A stretch of 64,000 nucleotides of DNA from Symbiodinium natans (taxonomy: Eukaryota; Sar; Dinophyceae; Suessiales; Symbiodiniaceae): assembly GCA_905221605.1 (NCBI GenBank), contig CAJNDS010000019.1, forward strand, positions 162,313 through 226,312. Reading direction: 5' to 3'. Below the pieces are notes generated by a model. It was not told the origin of the DNA. It did no database searches and saw only the letters and a program-made list of their open reading frames with translations. Shown in pieces: positions 1 to 11,500 of this stretch (its first letter is position 1; each line of letters opens with the position of its first letter). Made by a program: the position numbers and the translations under genes.

Positions 1-165
1 CAAGCCCCCGAAACCCTCTAAACCCTCTCAACTCCCTAAACCCTCCAAAGCCCCTAAAACCCCCTAAACCAAACGGACCCCCTAAACCCCCTAAATCCCC
101 TAAACCCCCTAAAGCCCCCTAAACCCTAAATCCCCCAAAGCCCAAGAAACCCCAAGAAACCCTGT
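1..165 (-). repeat. Degenerate CCCTAAA tract
   Basis: Irregular AACCCCCTAAACCCC units, mostly one C too long. Confidence 0.9.
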
Positions 166-261
166 TGGGATCTAGGACGCGGCAAGCCCCATAATCAACG
201 CGTCGCGCAAGGTTCGCGGAGGTTGTGTGGGTGGATGATGTTTAAGGGCTCAGGGGGGTTT

Positions 262-312
262 GGTGTTTAGGGTTTAGGGAATTTGGGCCCCAAACCCTAA
301 GCCCTAAACACC
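262..312. repeat. Telomere-unit hairpin
   Basis: GGTGTTTAGGGTTTAGGG and CCCTAAGCCCTAAACACC form inverted arms around TTTGGGCCCC. Confidence 0.8.
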
Positions 313-465
313 GAATCTACAAGAGCTTGAGTACAGTGTGGGCTTCCTCGTTTCGGGGGCTCAGACGTCCTCAAGGGGTGCGGGAACAAGGCGCATGTTG
401 TGCATCTTTGGTGGAGGGTTTTGGGTTTAAGAGTTTAAGGGGGGTTAGGGCATGAGGGCAACAGA

Positions 466-580
466 ATGGAAGGTACGTTTCGCGTTGAAATTACGCACAG
501 ACACACAGATGCTAAGCGCAAATCGAAGTTCGTGGAAACGCAAGAGATGGCACATCTCATTGGACCCTCGCAAGTGCCCT
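466..580. other. Coding-like island, strand undecided
   Basis: Plus strand: MEGTFRVEITHRHTDAKRKS..., stopping in the CCCTAAA tract. Minus strand: SNEMCHLLRFHELRFALSIC.... Both are open. Repeat-free, with CA-rich bases. Confidence 0.3.
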
Positions 581-581
581 A

Positions 582-865
582 AATGGCCTAAACGCCCTAA
601 ACCCCCTAAACCCCAAACCAAACCCTAAACCCCCTGAACCCCCTAAACCCACCCAACACCCCCCAAAAACCCTAAACCCTGAACCCTAAACCCCAAACCC
701 TGAACCCTGAACCCTAAACCCAAAGCCCTAAACCCAAAACTCTAAACCGTGAACCCCCTAAACCCTAAACCCTAAACCCTAAACCCTAAACCCTAAACCC
801 TAAACCCTAAACCCTAAACCCTAAACCCTAAACCCTGAACCCTGAACCCTGAACCCTGAACCCTG
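582..865 (-). repeat. CCCTAAA array, last five units CCCTGAA
   Basis: Decayed at the left, pure from about 756; it switches to CCCTGAA at 834. Confidence 0.95.
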
Positions 866-930
866 AGCCGCTGCCACCCAGGAGCCGGGTCTTGACTGGC
901 GACCCGCGGGAAGCCCCAGATCCTGCCAGA
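862..930. other. GC-rich island between opposed arrays, exon candidate of unknown strand
   Basis: 61-63 bp with open frames on both strands and splice-like borders both ways (plus AG/GTTTAG; minus CAG/GTTCAG). Confidence 0.3.
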
Positions 931-1086
931 GTTTAGGGTTTAGGGTTTAGGGTTTAGGGTTTAGGGTTCAGGGTTCAGGGTTCAGGGTTCAGGGTTCAGG
1001 GTTCAGGGTTCAGGGTTCAGGGTTCAGGATTCCGGGTTCAGGGTTCAGGGTTCAGGGTTTAGGGTTTAGGGTTTAGGGTTTAGGGG
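930..1086 (+). repeat. TTTAGGG array with a TTCAGGG core
   Basis: Five TTTAGGG, about 13 TTCAGGG (966-1057) with one decayed pair, then four TTTAGGG. Confidence 0.95.
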
Positions 1087-1330
1087 TCCGGACATGTACC
1101 CGAGGCAACCTCAACTCCATCGCAAGGATGTATCTGTAGGTAGAGAAACCTAGGTGTACAAGTACAGAGAGAACTTCAACAGATATACGTTCTAATATGT
1201 CTACACTGTCCAGGAACAAGTAGGGTTTCGTTCTGGTAACTAATGTTAAGTTCCTTAAGAGCCTCTCCAAACAAGCCACACCCAGACCATCAAAGCCGCC
1301 AGGATGCCCAGATGTCCCCACCAAGGTACC

Positions 1331-1377
1331 CTTAGGGTTTAGGGTTTAGGGTTTAGGGTTTAGGGTTTAGGGTTTAG
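1331..1377 (+). repeat. TTTAGGG array
   Basis: Six pure units. Confidence 0.95.
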
Positions 1378-1795
1378 CGCCCCAATAAGGTGGAGAAGGA
1401 GGGTGGCTTAGGGTCACACCGAGGCCCTGTGCCCCCGATGGCTTGGTTTTTTGCTTCGTTTTAGCTGTTTGCATTGCGTCAATACGAAGCCTTCACCTTG
1501 GCAAGTGTCTTCTTGCATGCACAAGAATTGCTCGGTTTAGGGTGCTCTCAGCCATACACGGGGAAGGTCGTTGCAGGGTCTCCTCATAGACCCCCTAAAG
1601 GGGGTTTCGGGGGTTCGGGCTCCCTACATCCTAACCCCTAAACCCAAAGCTCCCGGAGCAGACCGCGCAGACAAAGCCAAGATGAGCTCCGGGCGTTAGG
1701 GGATGTTCCACGGTACCGTACCTGTCTTGCAAAACTAGACTCTGTAACTAGACCCAAGATTAATTTAGGGTTTGGGACTACTAGACGCAAGAGTA
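1378..1795. other. Mostly unique DNA, no gene seen
   Basis: Only scattered single telomere units; nothing convincing on either strand. Confidence 0.6.
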
Positions 1796-1893
1796 ACCTA
1801 GGAATAAGAAGGGTGCCCGTTATGGGTTAAAAGAGGCTCGAAAGGAACCTATTCCTTTCAAAAAGAGAAGAAGAATAAGGGTCTACTCAAGGG
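1796..1893. mobile_element. Family D element
   Basis: CTAGGAATAAGAAGGGTGCC ... AGAGGCTCGAAAGGAACC ... GAATAAGGGTCTACTC. Family D is recognised by this order of motifs: (gggtgccc)(tttttgg)(aagggaacc)(aataagggc)(tactgggtcctag). Confidence 0.65.
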
Positions 1894-2285
1894 GTATACG
1901 TGGACAGGACAAAAGTTTCGACCTACCAGGGAGGCACCGGGGTCGCGGCCTTCATGGCGGAGAAATTTACTCCACCGGAACAGAAGTGTAGTAGAGTTTT
2001 GGGTTTTAGAGGTTTAGGGTTTTAGGAAGTGGGGCGGGTTTAGGGCTTTAGGGAATTCTTTGTATGTGTGGAATCCGGGAGTGTTAGGAGACTTCGCAGC
2101 TTGCCGTGATTGTGACGGTCTTGTGCGTCTTGTGTAATTACTCCTGACCTAAACCCCCAATATTGCAGAAAATTGAAGGGCTTGAGGCTCTCTGGGAAAC
2201 TTTTTGCCGAAACTGCGAGTTGAGACCGAGTAGCAGGGCTTTGGCGCACCGGGGGGGGGGCCTTAACTGGAACCCACCCGAAAAG

Positions 2286-2365
2286 GTTCAGGGTTTTAGG
2301 GTTTAGGGTTTTAGGGTTTTAGGGTTTTAGGGTTTTAGGGTTTTAGGGTTTTAGGGTTTTAGGCT
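2286..2365 (+). repeat. TTTTAGGG octamer array
   Basis: About ten units of the 8-bp variant. Confidence 0.95.
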
Positions 2366-2917
2366 CAGGCTCCCTAAGCCCTTAACCCCTAAGCCTGCGG
2401 TACACACAGAGGTGTGAGGGGCCCCACAGCACCAAGTGCCACCGCGCGGCGTGTAAAAGTCATTTTGCACTGTTCCGCGCCGAACCTGCCGTGCTTAGGG
2501 GGGTTAGGGGTTAGGGTTTAGGGTTTAGGGTCTCAAGGAGAGAGGGTAGAGTACGTTGAGTATGCGATCTGCTTCGGGTTGAAGGTGTAGAGGTGTGTCT
2601 ACATGCCGGGAAACCAGACACTCCGAAAGGCCCTGGGTAAGGGTAAGGGGGTTTGGGGGTTTAGGTTCTAGGGTTCATGGTTGAGGGCTTGCCTGAAGGT
2701 ACATTCCTTAAGCAAGTGGTATTGGGCTCTTTGGGTCTGGTGTTAGGCTAAAATTGTCCCGTTCCCTCCGCAACTCCCAAGAGTATGCCAAAGCTCACAG
2801 GCCCTAAAACTCTGGACATTCAGCCCTACGCCCCTAAAGCCTAAAACCCTACACCCTAAACCCTAAGCCCTAAGTAAGCCCCAAACCCCATAGTCTATGG
2901 GTGCACCAGTGTGAATT

Positions 2918-3191
2918 TCATGGTAGTTCAGAACGAAGGCCGCAGAGTACAAGAAAGCCCGTACAATCTGTAATTTTCCACGTTCCGGAGGCTGGATGCT
3001 TCAGCACGATGCCGAAGGGCGTTGTTCCGAGGACGAGTCCAGACAACCACCCGTCTGCCTGATGAAGGTACCAGGCTGTGCCAGTAATCCTCACCCAAAG
3101 ATCTGGCAATTTGCTCCACTGTCCTTTGAACGCAACAGCTGCCTGCCACATCAGTGGCTGGAGCAATGTCATGGAGTCTATGACCTTGCTT
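2918..3191 (-). CDS. Possible 3'-terminal exon
   Basis: A 270-bp stretch free of telomere repeats begins after a CCCTTGCAG acceptor on the minus strand. Two frames are open to its end: one starts after one base (SKVIDSMTLLQPLMWQAA), the other in phase 0 (KQGHRLHDIAPATDVAGS). Both stop near 2918-2930. The first looks more protein-like, with several tryptophans and a hydrophobic C-terminal part. The true frame is undecided. Confidence 0.35.
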
Positions 3192-3245
3192 CTGCAAGGG
3201 TTGGGTTCTGATAATACCCTAAACCCTGAACCCAAAACCCTAAAC

Positions 3246-3303
3246 CCCTGCTCGGAGAATCCATCGGGCGCAATAAAGATGGGAGCCGGTCAAGTCGTCA
3301 ACG
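3246..3303 (-). CDS. Exon candidate
   Basis: Minus strand: AG acceptor, one base, then 19 codons (VDDLTGSHLYCARWILRAG), ending at a GTTTAGGG donor formed by the adjacent telomere-like tract. Confidence 0.4.
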
Positions 3304-3639
3304 CTTGCAACTGGCTTTTGCAAGCAATGGAAAACTTCCCAGCTTGAACCCGCACCCTCTGAACTGGGGCCTGTAGGTGTCTTTGGGAAACGTTTGTACA
3401 GCAGCACCTGACTATCAATTTATGTCCGCTTAGGGGCGGGATGTCCAAGGGCAGTAAATGAGCAAACCAGTGACCCTCAACCCTAAACTCTAAACGAGTG
3501 GCGCTGCCCTAAGGTTCTTTAGGCTTCCCAAGGGTTCCTTAGTCACTTCCCCGCCTCCCAGAGAGCCCCATGTCCCTTAACTACGGAACAGGGTTAAAGG
3601 TTTAGGGTTCAGGGTTCCTGCCCAATCTATCCCTTGGAA

Positions 3640-3720
3640 TAAATCTTAAATCACGTAAGGATCCGGACTGTGATACAAGGTATACTCCTTGACTGTGATA
3701 CACTGTATGCTTTAATTATA
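3640..3720. mobile_element. Family B-like remnant
   Basis: Contains CAAGGTATACTCCTTGACTG with flanking GTGATACA repeats; both ends are lost. Confidence 0.4.
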
Positions 3721-3763
3721 GGGGGTACTAAGCCTCTGAGGGCTTGCCCAAGCCAGCAACCAC

Positions 3764-3837
3764 TAAGAGCCCTGTATCCTAAGCCACGGGCCTGCGCCGC
3801 GTTCTGAAACGCCAGCAGGAGGACGGTCTCTACTTGC
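3764..3837 (-). CDS. Exon candidate
   Basis: Minus strand: acceptor ACTTCCTCAG, one base, then 24 codons (QVETVLLLAFQNAAQARGLG...). The most likely donor is GTGGTTGC. Composition is strongly protein-like; the donor choice is uncertain. Confidence 0.45.
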
Positions 3838-3882
3838 CTGAGGAAGTTCACGGTTTAGGGTTTAGGGTGTAGGATTTAGGGT

Positions 3883-3962
3883 TTAGGGGATTTCGCGGAG
3901 CATAGGCGGCTTCGGGGTTTCTTGGGTTTTGGCTCGAGCTTGAGCGCCCAACACCAACTTGT
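3883..3962 (-). CDS. Exon candidate, possibly with stop codon
   Basis: Minus strand: acceptor CCCCACAG, two bases, then KLVLGAQARAKTQETPKPPM followed by LREIP and a TAA that lies in the telomere-like tract. The two-base start matches the phase left by exon 4151-4236. It may instead splice out at a GC donor within CCGCCTATG. Confidence 0.4.
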
Positions 3963-6749
3963 CTGTGGGGTTAAGAGCCCTGGAAACACCATAATCTAGG
4001 AATTAGCTTTAAGGTGTAGAGTTTAGGGTTAGCTAAACCCTAAACCCTAAACCCTAAACCCTAAACCCTAAACCCTAAACCCTAAACCCTAAACCCTAAA
4101 CCCTAAACCCTAAACCCTAAACCCTAAACCCTAAACCCTAAACCCTAAACCCTCCTCAGGGGAAGTGTCGAAGTGGGCTCTCTGGGTCTCCATCGCACTC
4201 GGCGAATAGCAGGAACCAGTAGCTGCTGGCTCGGGACTAAAGAAGGGACCTTGCGGGTAGTATGGTATATAGAGGGGTGTAGTTTGGGTTTAGGGTTTAG
4301 GGTTTAGGGTTTAGGGTTTAGGGTTTAGGGTTTAGGGTTTAGGGTTTAGGGTTTAGGGTTTAGGGTTTAGGGTTCAGGGTTTTTTTAAGTTTAGGGTTAA
4401 ATAAGGGAATAAGATTCAGGGTCCCTTCCAGGGGATCCCTGCGTATATCCCTTGCTAAACCTCCATAAACCCTAAACCCTAAACCCCAAACCCTAAACCC
4501 CAAACCCCAAACCCTAAACCCCAGCCCTCCCTGCCTCATGCGGAACTGGCCCCGCAGGGTGAGGCACTGCTCCAGGATGTCCACCAGGAGCATCCTCAGC
4601 TCGCCGCGTCTTATGGAACCCTAAGCCCTACTTGGAGGTTCATGGTGCTTACTAGCCAATTATAACGGTACTTGCAACTGCACTTATAGCTATATTAGGG
4701 CACTTAAGGGGGCTTATAAGTACAGTTCTGATTGGCTAGTAAGTACCATGAACCTCCAAGTCCTCCTCGAGGCCCTTGAAGGAATGCACCTTCAATCATC
4801 ATAAGAACGTCAAGAACGGTTCCAGGTAGTGAAGGGTCTCTTGGGCCCAATAACCCTACAAACCTACAAACACTACAATCTAAGAAACCCTCTAAGCCCT
4901 ACAAATCCCATAAACCCTAGAAACCCTAACCCTGAACCCTGAACCCTAAATCCCAAACCCTAAACCCCAAAGCCTAAAGCCTAAACCCTAAACCCTAAAC
5001 CCTAAACCCCAAACCCTTAACCCGCAACCCCAAACCGCAGAGGCAAGCACTGGGGCCCCCGACACCAGGCCGTTGCGCTCCAGTCGTGACAGCTGCGAGT
5101 GGTTCATGACCTGGAGCCCACAGTCGCAATCCCAAACAGCCCCAAGGGGTTTAGGGTTTAGGGGTAAGGGTTTAGTAGGGTTTAGGGTTTAGGGTTTAGT
5201 AGGGTTGAGGGTACCCCTCCCCCCCAGTTCATTCATGCGTAGGGTTTAGGGACTAGGGTTTAGGGTCTAGGGTTGAGGGTTTAGGGTTGAGAGGTTGAAG
5301 GTTCAGAGTACTAAGGGCCCAATAGACCCCCCTCGCCCCCAGTTAAGGTATGCAAACTAAGGCACATTCCCTCCTGAAGTATCAGCGAAAATTCGCAACA
5401 TATGACAGATGAATATACACATACCCCCGAAGTTTTTAAGTCCATGCACCCTAAAAACCCAAAAGCCCTAAATGGCTCCCTAAACCCCAAAAACCCGACA
5501 TTGGTCCCTAAAACACCCAAAAACCCTGCATGGCTCCCTAAAACCCCATGAACCTCCCGCAAGCTCCAGCTGAGGAGAGCGCCCAGCGCCCGTCATCTCC
5601 CCTGCGCTGCGAAACTTGGGGGGCCTCGTCCCTGACCCTGAACCCTTAAACCCTAACCCTCATCCCTGAAACCAAAACCTACATGAATCCCTCAAACACC
5701 AAAACCCGAATTAAACCCCACCACCTCAACCTTCAACCCTAACTGGACCCCACACCCTGAAACCCACATCGCCAATACCCCTTAACTACGGAGAATGGCT
5801 CAAGTCATACTGAGGATCCCTGAACCCTAAACCCTAAACCCTAAGCCCTAAACCCTAAAACCTAAACCCTAAACCTTAAACCCTAAACCCGAATGCAAAG
5901 GTATTTTCCTAAGCTAAGGAGCAGTTGGGCTCGGGGGCTGGGGGTGCTCCGCGCAGCCATGGGGCCCATGTAGGCCCTAAGACACTTCGTGATGCATAGG
6001 GTTTTGGGTTTAGGGTTTAGGGTTTAGGGTTTAGGGTTTAGGGTTTAGGGTTTAGGGTTTAGGGTTTAGGGGCATCCCTACTTTGAGGTTCACGGGTTGT
6101 TATCCGTAGGGATACAAGTATCCTAGGCAGGGTTATCAGTATAGCTACCCTACTTATAGCTACTCTGGGATGTTCCCCCTTCTACGAACAGTCCTCAATG
6201 AGGGTGAAAGGCCCTGGGTTTGCGTCTGAAGCCTCACCCCGCCAAAGTCATTTACCAACACCACCGTGGAGGCCCAGACACCCTAAACCCTAACCCCTGA
6301 ACCCTAAACTCCCAAACCCTAAACCCCAAAGCCTCCCTAAACCCTAAACCCCAGAGCATAATCCCTAAACTCGAAACCCCAAACCCCAAACCCTAGACCC
6401 CAAGCAGGTTGGTTTCTTGTGCAGGGCTGGCTAGTAAAAAGGAGAAGAAACTTCTCATGGTAGCTTAGCTTACGTCTCACCCAGAAAACCCTGTAAACCC
6501 GACATAGACCCTAGACCTTAGACCTTAAATCCTAAACCCGAAACCCTAAACCGTAAACCCTACACCGCCTCCAGAGGTGGAGCTCATGAAGGCCACCCAC
6601 TAGCCACGCGGTCGCGACGTAGAACATCCGGGTCCTGCAGTTCAGGGCTGCTAGGAGAACCTCCGAACAGGGGCCCTCCCACCGCATAATTGAAAAAAGA
6701 ACAGAAAAAACAAACGATAAATCATCAAATAAACTATATATATATAATG

Positions 6750-6783
<34 letters not shown>

Positions 6784-8484
6784 AGTATGTATGTATATAG
6801 AAAATGTATGTATGTGTATATACATTGAATACATAGAAGGGGGTTTAGGGTGTAGGGCTTAGGGCTTGGGGTTTGGGGCTCAGGGTTCATAGAGGCTCCC
6901 CTTCCTCCCCCCCCTCCCCCCCCCGCCGCCCCCGCCCTTGTCCCAAATTTCAAGAATCAGGAATCCCGGCTTTTCTGGTAGAACCTGCAGCGAGGCTTGG
7001 GTATTCTTGGCTTTTGGATTTGTGCAATCTTTGCCTAGGAAAGTCCTAGAAAAGCACAAGTTTCCCACAACACAGATTTGGCTTGTGTGTGAGTGTGCGC
7101 GCGCGCCAAAAGTTGTGTTTTCCTAGGAAGAAAGAGCGCTGCACAAGTTCCAAACATGGATTTGGGGTATTTTAGAGGGATTTGCGCATTCGAGGTAGCG
7201 TAAGCATACATTTATATTTCGTCATACATACACATACACATACACATACACATACGCATACACATACACATACACATGCACATGCACATACACATACACA
7301 TACACATACATACACCTTGGACAAACCTGTCCCGATATAGCCATAAGGTTGTTGCCTTTTGGTAAGGTTTCACGTCTAGTAAGAAACGCTTTTTTCATGT
7401 TCACTTTACCACAGGAACTTCCGAATGCCTAGACCCTAAACCCTAAAATCCCCTAAGCCCTAAACCCTAAACCCTAAACCCTAAACCCTAAACCCTAAAC
7501 CCTAAACCCCACACCCTAAACCCCTCCAGGCTTCGGCCTCCCCACCCTGAAGACTCAGGAGCCCACTAGGGTTTAGGGTTTAGGGCTAGGGTTTAGGGTT
7601 TAGGGTTCAGGGTTCAGGGTTTAGCGTTTAGGGTTGAGGCCCCAAGGCGCTCCAGCTCCCGGTGGCAGCACCGTTCTGCAGCAGCACGCGCAAAGGAGCG
7701 AAGAGCTCCTCAGAGACCCTAAACCCTAAACCCTAAACCCTAAACTCCAAACTCCAAACCCTAAACCCCAAACCCTAAACTCTAAACCCTAAACCCTGGA
7801 CCCAAAACCCCAGACATCATCCTCTCAAACCCCAATCAGGGGAACATGAACATATCCCAAGGCCCACCGAAGGACTGTAAAAAAGGAACAAGCCTGAAAA
7901 AGTCATGCCATGGGGATTCTTATAATGGTTCTAGGTTGGGATGTTCCCCCCTACATCCCTAGTAGGGATTATAATAAGGGGGGGTGCTAAATCCCTGGTA
8001 AGGACTGTTAGCATAAGGGGGAACATCCAAAGAGAGATTGATGCTCGCGTACCCTGTTCGGGGTTGGTCACTGTTGAAGGAAACCTTGGGAAGCACAAAA
8101 AGGGCAAAAGGGTGCCACTGGACTGCCAAGTCCACGAAGGGAGCTCAGTTCTAGTCTATGCACGGAGGCGCGCAGGCTTGCTGTTCTTGTTGCTTTTGCC
8201 TTGACTCCCTTAGGGCCATCATTTTCTCACCACACTTATACACTATTTGGGCTGTATATACACAAAGAAATCCAACACCTTAAGTCCTAACGCCTAAAGA
8301 CGAAGGGCTAAGCCCTAAGCCCTACGAACATGAAAGGCGGCATTGTTGTGATTGTAACCTGGCCGACCCTAAACAATAACAGCGCAGCGACAGTCAGAGA
8401 CAAAACCCAAATGCTCTAAGCCCTAAAGCCTAAACCCTAGCCCTGTTTTTTCAACCCAAAGCTTAGTTGTTGAGTTCATAAACC

Positions 8485-8515
<31 letters not shown>

Positions 8516-11500
8516 AAAAAAAAAAGTGTACACTTTCAGTTCGATGGCTCATGTTAGTACCCCAAGAAGTGCAAAGTGCACCCATTCAGCAACTAGGTAA
8601 GAGAGCGCTTGCGTGCCGCCATGCTGCATCGAAAACAACATTCAGGGTGAGCAGCAGGATCCCCTGAGCAAAAGCTTGCCTTAAGGTTTAGGGTTTAGGG
8701 GGTAGGTGTTAGGGTTTAGGGTTTGGGGTTTGGGGTTTAGGGTGCCCTAAGCCCTGCATCCTGAGACCCTAGCGCTTGTCTTAGTTTTGGGGTCCACAAA
8801 GGCCTCTTGGAGGTTCATGGTACTTATTAACCAACTATAACTGTCCCTATAACCCACATACAAGCCCCTCAAGTGCCCTAGTATGGTTATAGTTTGGGTT
8901 ATAAGTACAGTTAGCATTGGCCAGTATGTACCCTGAACCTCCAAGCTCTGGAGAAGGGCTGCGGATGCTCATGATCTCGTTGGGTCCAAGGAAACACCAA
9001 CTAGTCCCAAGAGGAAGCTAGGAACAAAAAGGGGTGCCCTTTTTGGCTTAGAGGGGCTTTTAAGGGAACCTAGACCCTAAAAGAAGGGAATAAGGGCGTA
9101 CTCTGGGTCCTCGCCAAACCCTAAACCCCAAACCATAAACACTAAACCCTCCAAAGAAGGCCCCCCACCCCTCTCCGCCAACCCCAAATCTTCAATCTTC
9201 CAGGAGGACAAGGTAAACTGTTGGGTTTTCGGGTTCCCCAAACCTTGACCAAACACTAAGCCTTGAACCCTGCATCCAAGGTTTAGAGTTTAGGGTTTGT
9301 TTAGGGGTTTAGGGTTTAGGGTTTAGGGTTTAGGGTTTAGGGTTTAGGGTTTGGGATTTTGGGGTTTAGGGTTTAGGGCCTAGGGCTTAGGGCTAAGGGT
9401 TTCGGGTTTCGGGTTTGGGGTTTAGGGTTTAGGGAAACCTCACTTTCTCAGGTGGCGTGACGATTAGGGTCAAGGGGTTGCTACAAAAACGCTGTGGAAG
9501 TCGCGAGGGGCATTGCAAGATTCTAGCAGGCACCCTTAGACGCGGAATTGACCTTGGAATTTAAAGCGTGCCTTTTTTTGGTTTACAGGGGCTTCTAAGG
9601 GAACCCAAAGACCCTGAAACAAAGGTAAAAAGGGCCGACAGTGGGTCCTAGAGGAAGTGCGGAAGTTTCTGCGGTTAAGAGTTTGGCGCTTTTATAGAAG
9701 ACTCGGGAAGGCTCTTGTTTCAACTAGGGGGGCCTTGTTCGGAGGGTTTAGGGTTTATGGTGTGGGGTTTGGGGTTTCGGGCTTAGGCTTTAGGGTTTGG
9801 GGTTTAGGGTTTGTGGTTTAGGGTTTGGGGTTTAGGGTTTGGGTTGAGGGTTTGGGGTCTAGGTGTTCATTGCTGAAAACAATCTTTGTGTGTTCAGTTG
9901 ACCTTTTGTTGGTTTAGGGTTTAGGGTTTAGGGTTTAGGGTCTAGGGTTTAGGGTTTAGGGCTTAGGGTTTAGGGTTCCCTAAACCCAAATCCTAGGGTT
10001 TAGGCCTAGGGTTTTTACCCCTGAAGCCTTAGCAGATCCTGATCTCCCAAAATTTGAACCGGCCTCTTAATATGGGACTTACTTGCAGAAGCCTTTGACC
10101 ATGTAGCTTCCCTTAGCTCAAAGCTCCCAAATGCCAAGCTAGGAAAGTGAGGTGAAGAACCTTTTGGAACAGCTTGTATGGCTTAGCGTTTTAGAGTGTA
10201 GGCGTATACCTCGAACTATACAGGTGTCCTGAACTATGCCTAGCCTTAGACGTCCTCTTTCTTCTTGTTCACCTGCCACGATGATAGGAAAGTAGAGTTG
10301 CAAACGAGAGGAAAGAACACGACACCGTGTCCTTGAGAGATAGTAGAAGCACGGTCCGAAAACAGCAGGAACTTCTCGTTAACTTCCAAATACTTACTCC
10401 TTCCCTACAGTCATGCAATGATGATTGTAACGCCTGATGAACAAGACATGGGAAATTGCAACGCAATCGAATGCAACAACTTGGCAATTAGAACCATTGA
10501 AGAACAAAATTCCGTAGGGAAGAGGAGATGTAAACACGGCCGGCTTTGCTCGCTTTTTGGTTTCGCCTATGCTTCGAAAGCCTTACGTGCAAACACTAAC
10601 CAACCAAAACGACCTTGTGAAAACGAGTTGCATAAACACCCACATAAACTTTACGTAACTTTTGTATCTTGCGGCAGTTGTTGGACTGCCGCGGGTTAAC
10701 ATCAGGCTTGGGAAGCAAGAACGCTAGAAAAAACAAAAGCAACTTGGCTTACGCCCACACCCTAAACCCTAAATTGTAAAACCCTGAACCGCCCAAAAGC
10801 CGCCAAGGGCCGGGCGCCAATGGAGCAGGCAATCGACATGGCGGTGATCTGGGAGGCTCTTGGTTCAAGGTGTACAGTTGAGGGAATTTGATCAAGACCC
10901 TTCTGGTCACTACAGCAACCACCTCCCCCACCCCCCTTCCCCCCGAAAATCCAGCACGAACAGGCTTCATTGTTTTTGTTGGGGCCGGGATTGGGGGGCC
11001 GCAGAGAAGGGGGGGGGGAGTTTAGGGTCAAGGGTTTAGGGTGTCGGGGTTTAGTGTCCCAACGCAAGTTGAAACCCATGTTTTGGGGCTTAGCAACTTA
11101 GGAGCCCGCACGCGGAAGAACCGTAAACCCTAAGCCCTATAAACCATAAACCCTTAAAACCCCTAAGCCCTGTGAACCCTAAAAATTATAACCCTAAACC
11201 CTAACCCTCAAAGCCTGAACCCTATACCCCAAACCCCAAACACCAAACCCCAAATCCCAAACCCTCAACCCTAAACCCTAAACCCTAAAACCTAAACCCT
11301 AAACCCTAAACCCTAAACCCTACAGGAGTTTGGGGGGGGGGAGGAGCCCGGGAAGCTTAGGCCGATGCGATGCTCGCAGTGACCTGCAGAATGAAGTTCG
11401 CCGCCTGGGGCGGGGGCCAAGCCCCAAAACCGCAAACCCGTGCAGGCTGCGTAGGGTTTAGGGTTTAGGGTTTAGGGTTTAAGGTTTAGGGTTTAGGGTT

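Noticed and set aside
1-1086. A true chromosome end
   Set aside because: Arrays occur throughout the window in both orientations and are short and decayed; the terminal tracts at 1-165 and 63880-64000 are degenerate variants, not long pure telomere.
6207-6285. Extra exon between 6566 and 5889 (minus STVVLVNDFGGVRLQTQTQG)
   Set aside because: The frame looks protein-like, but its phase conflicts with both neighbours, which join to each other directly; left out of the chain.
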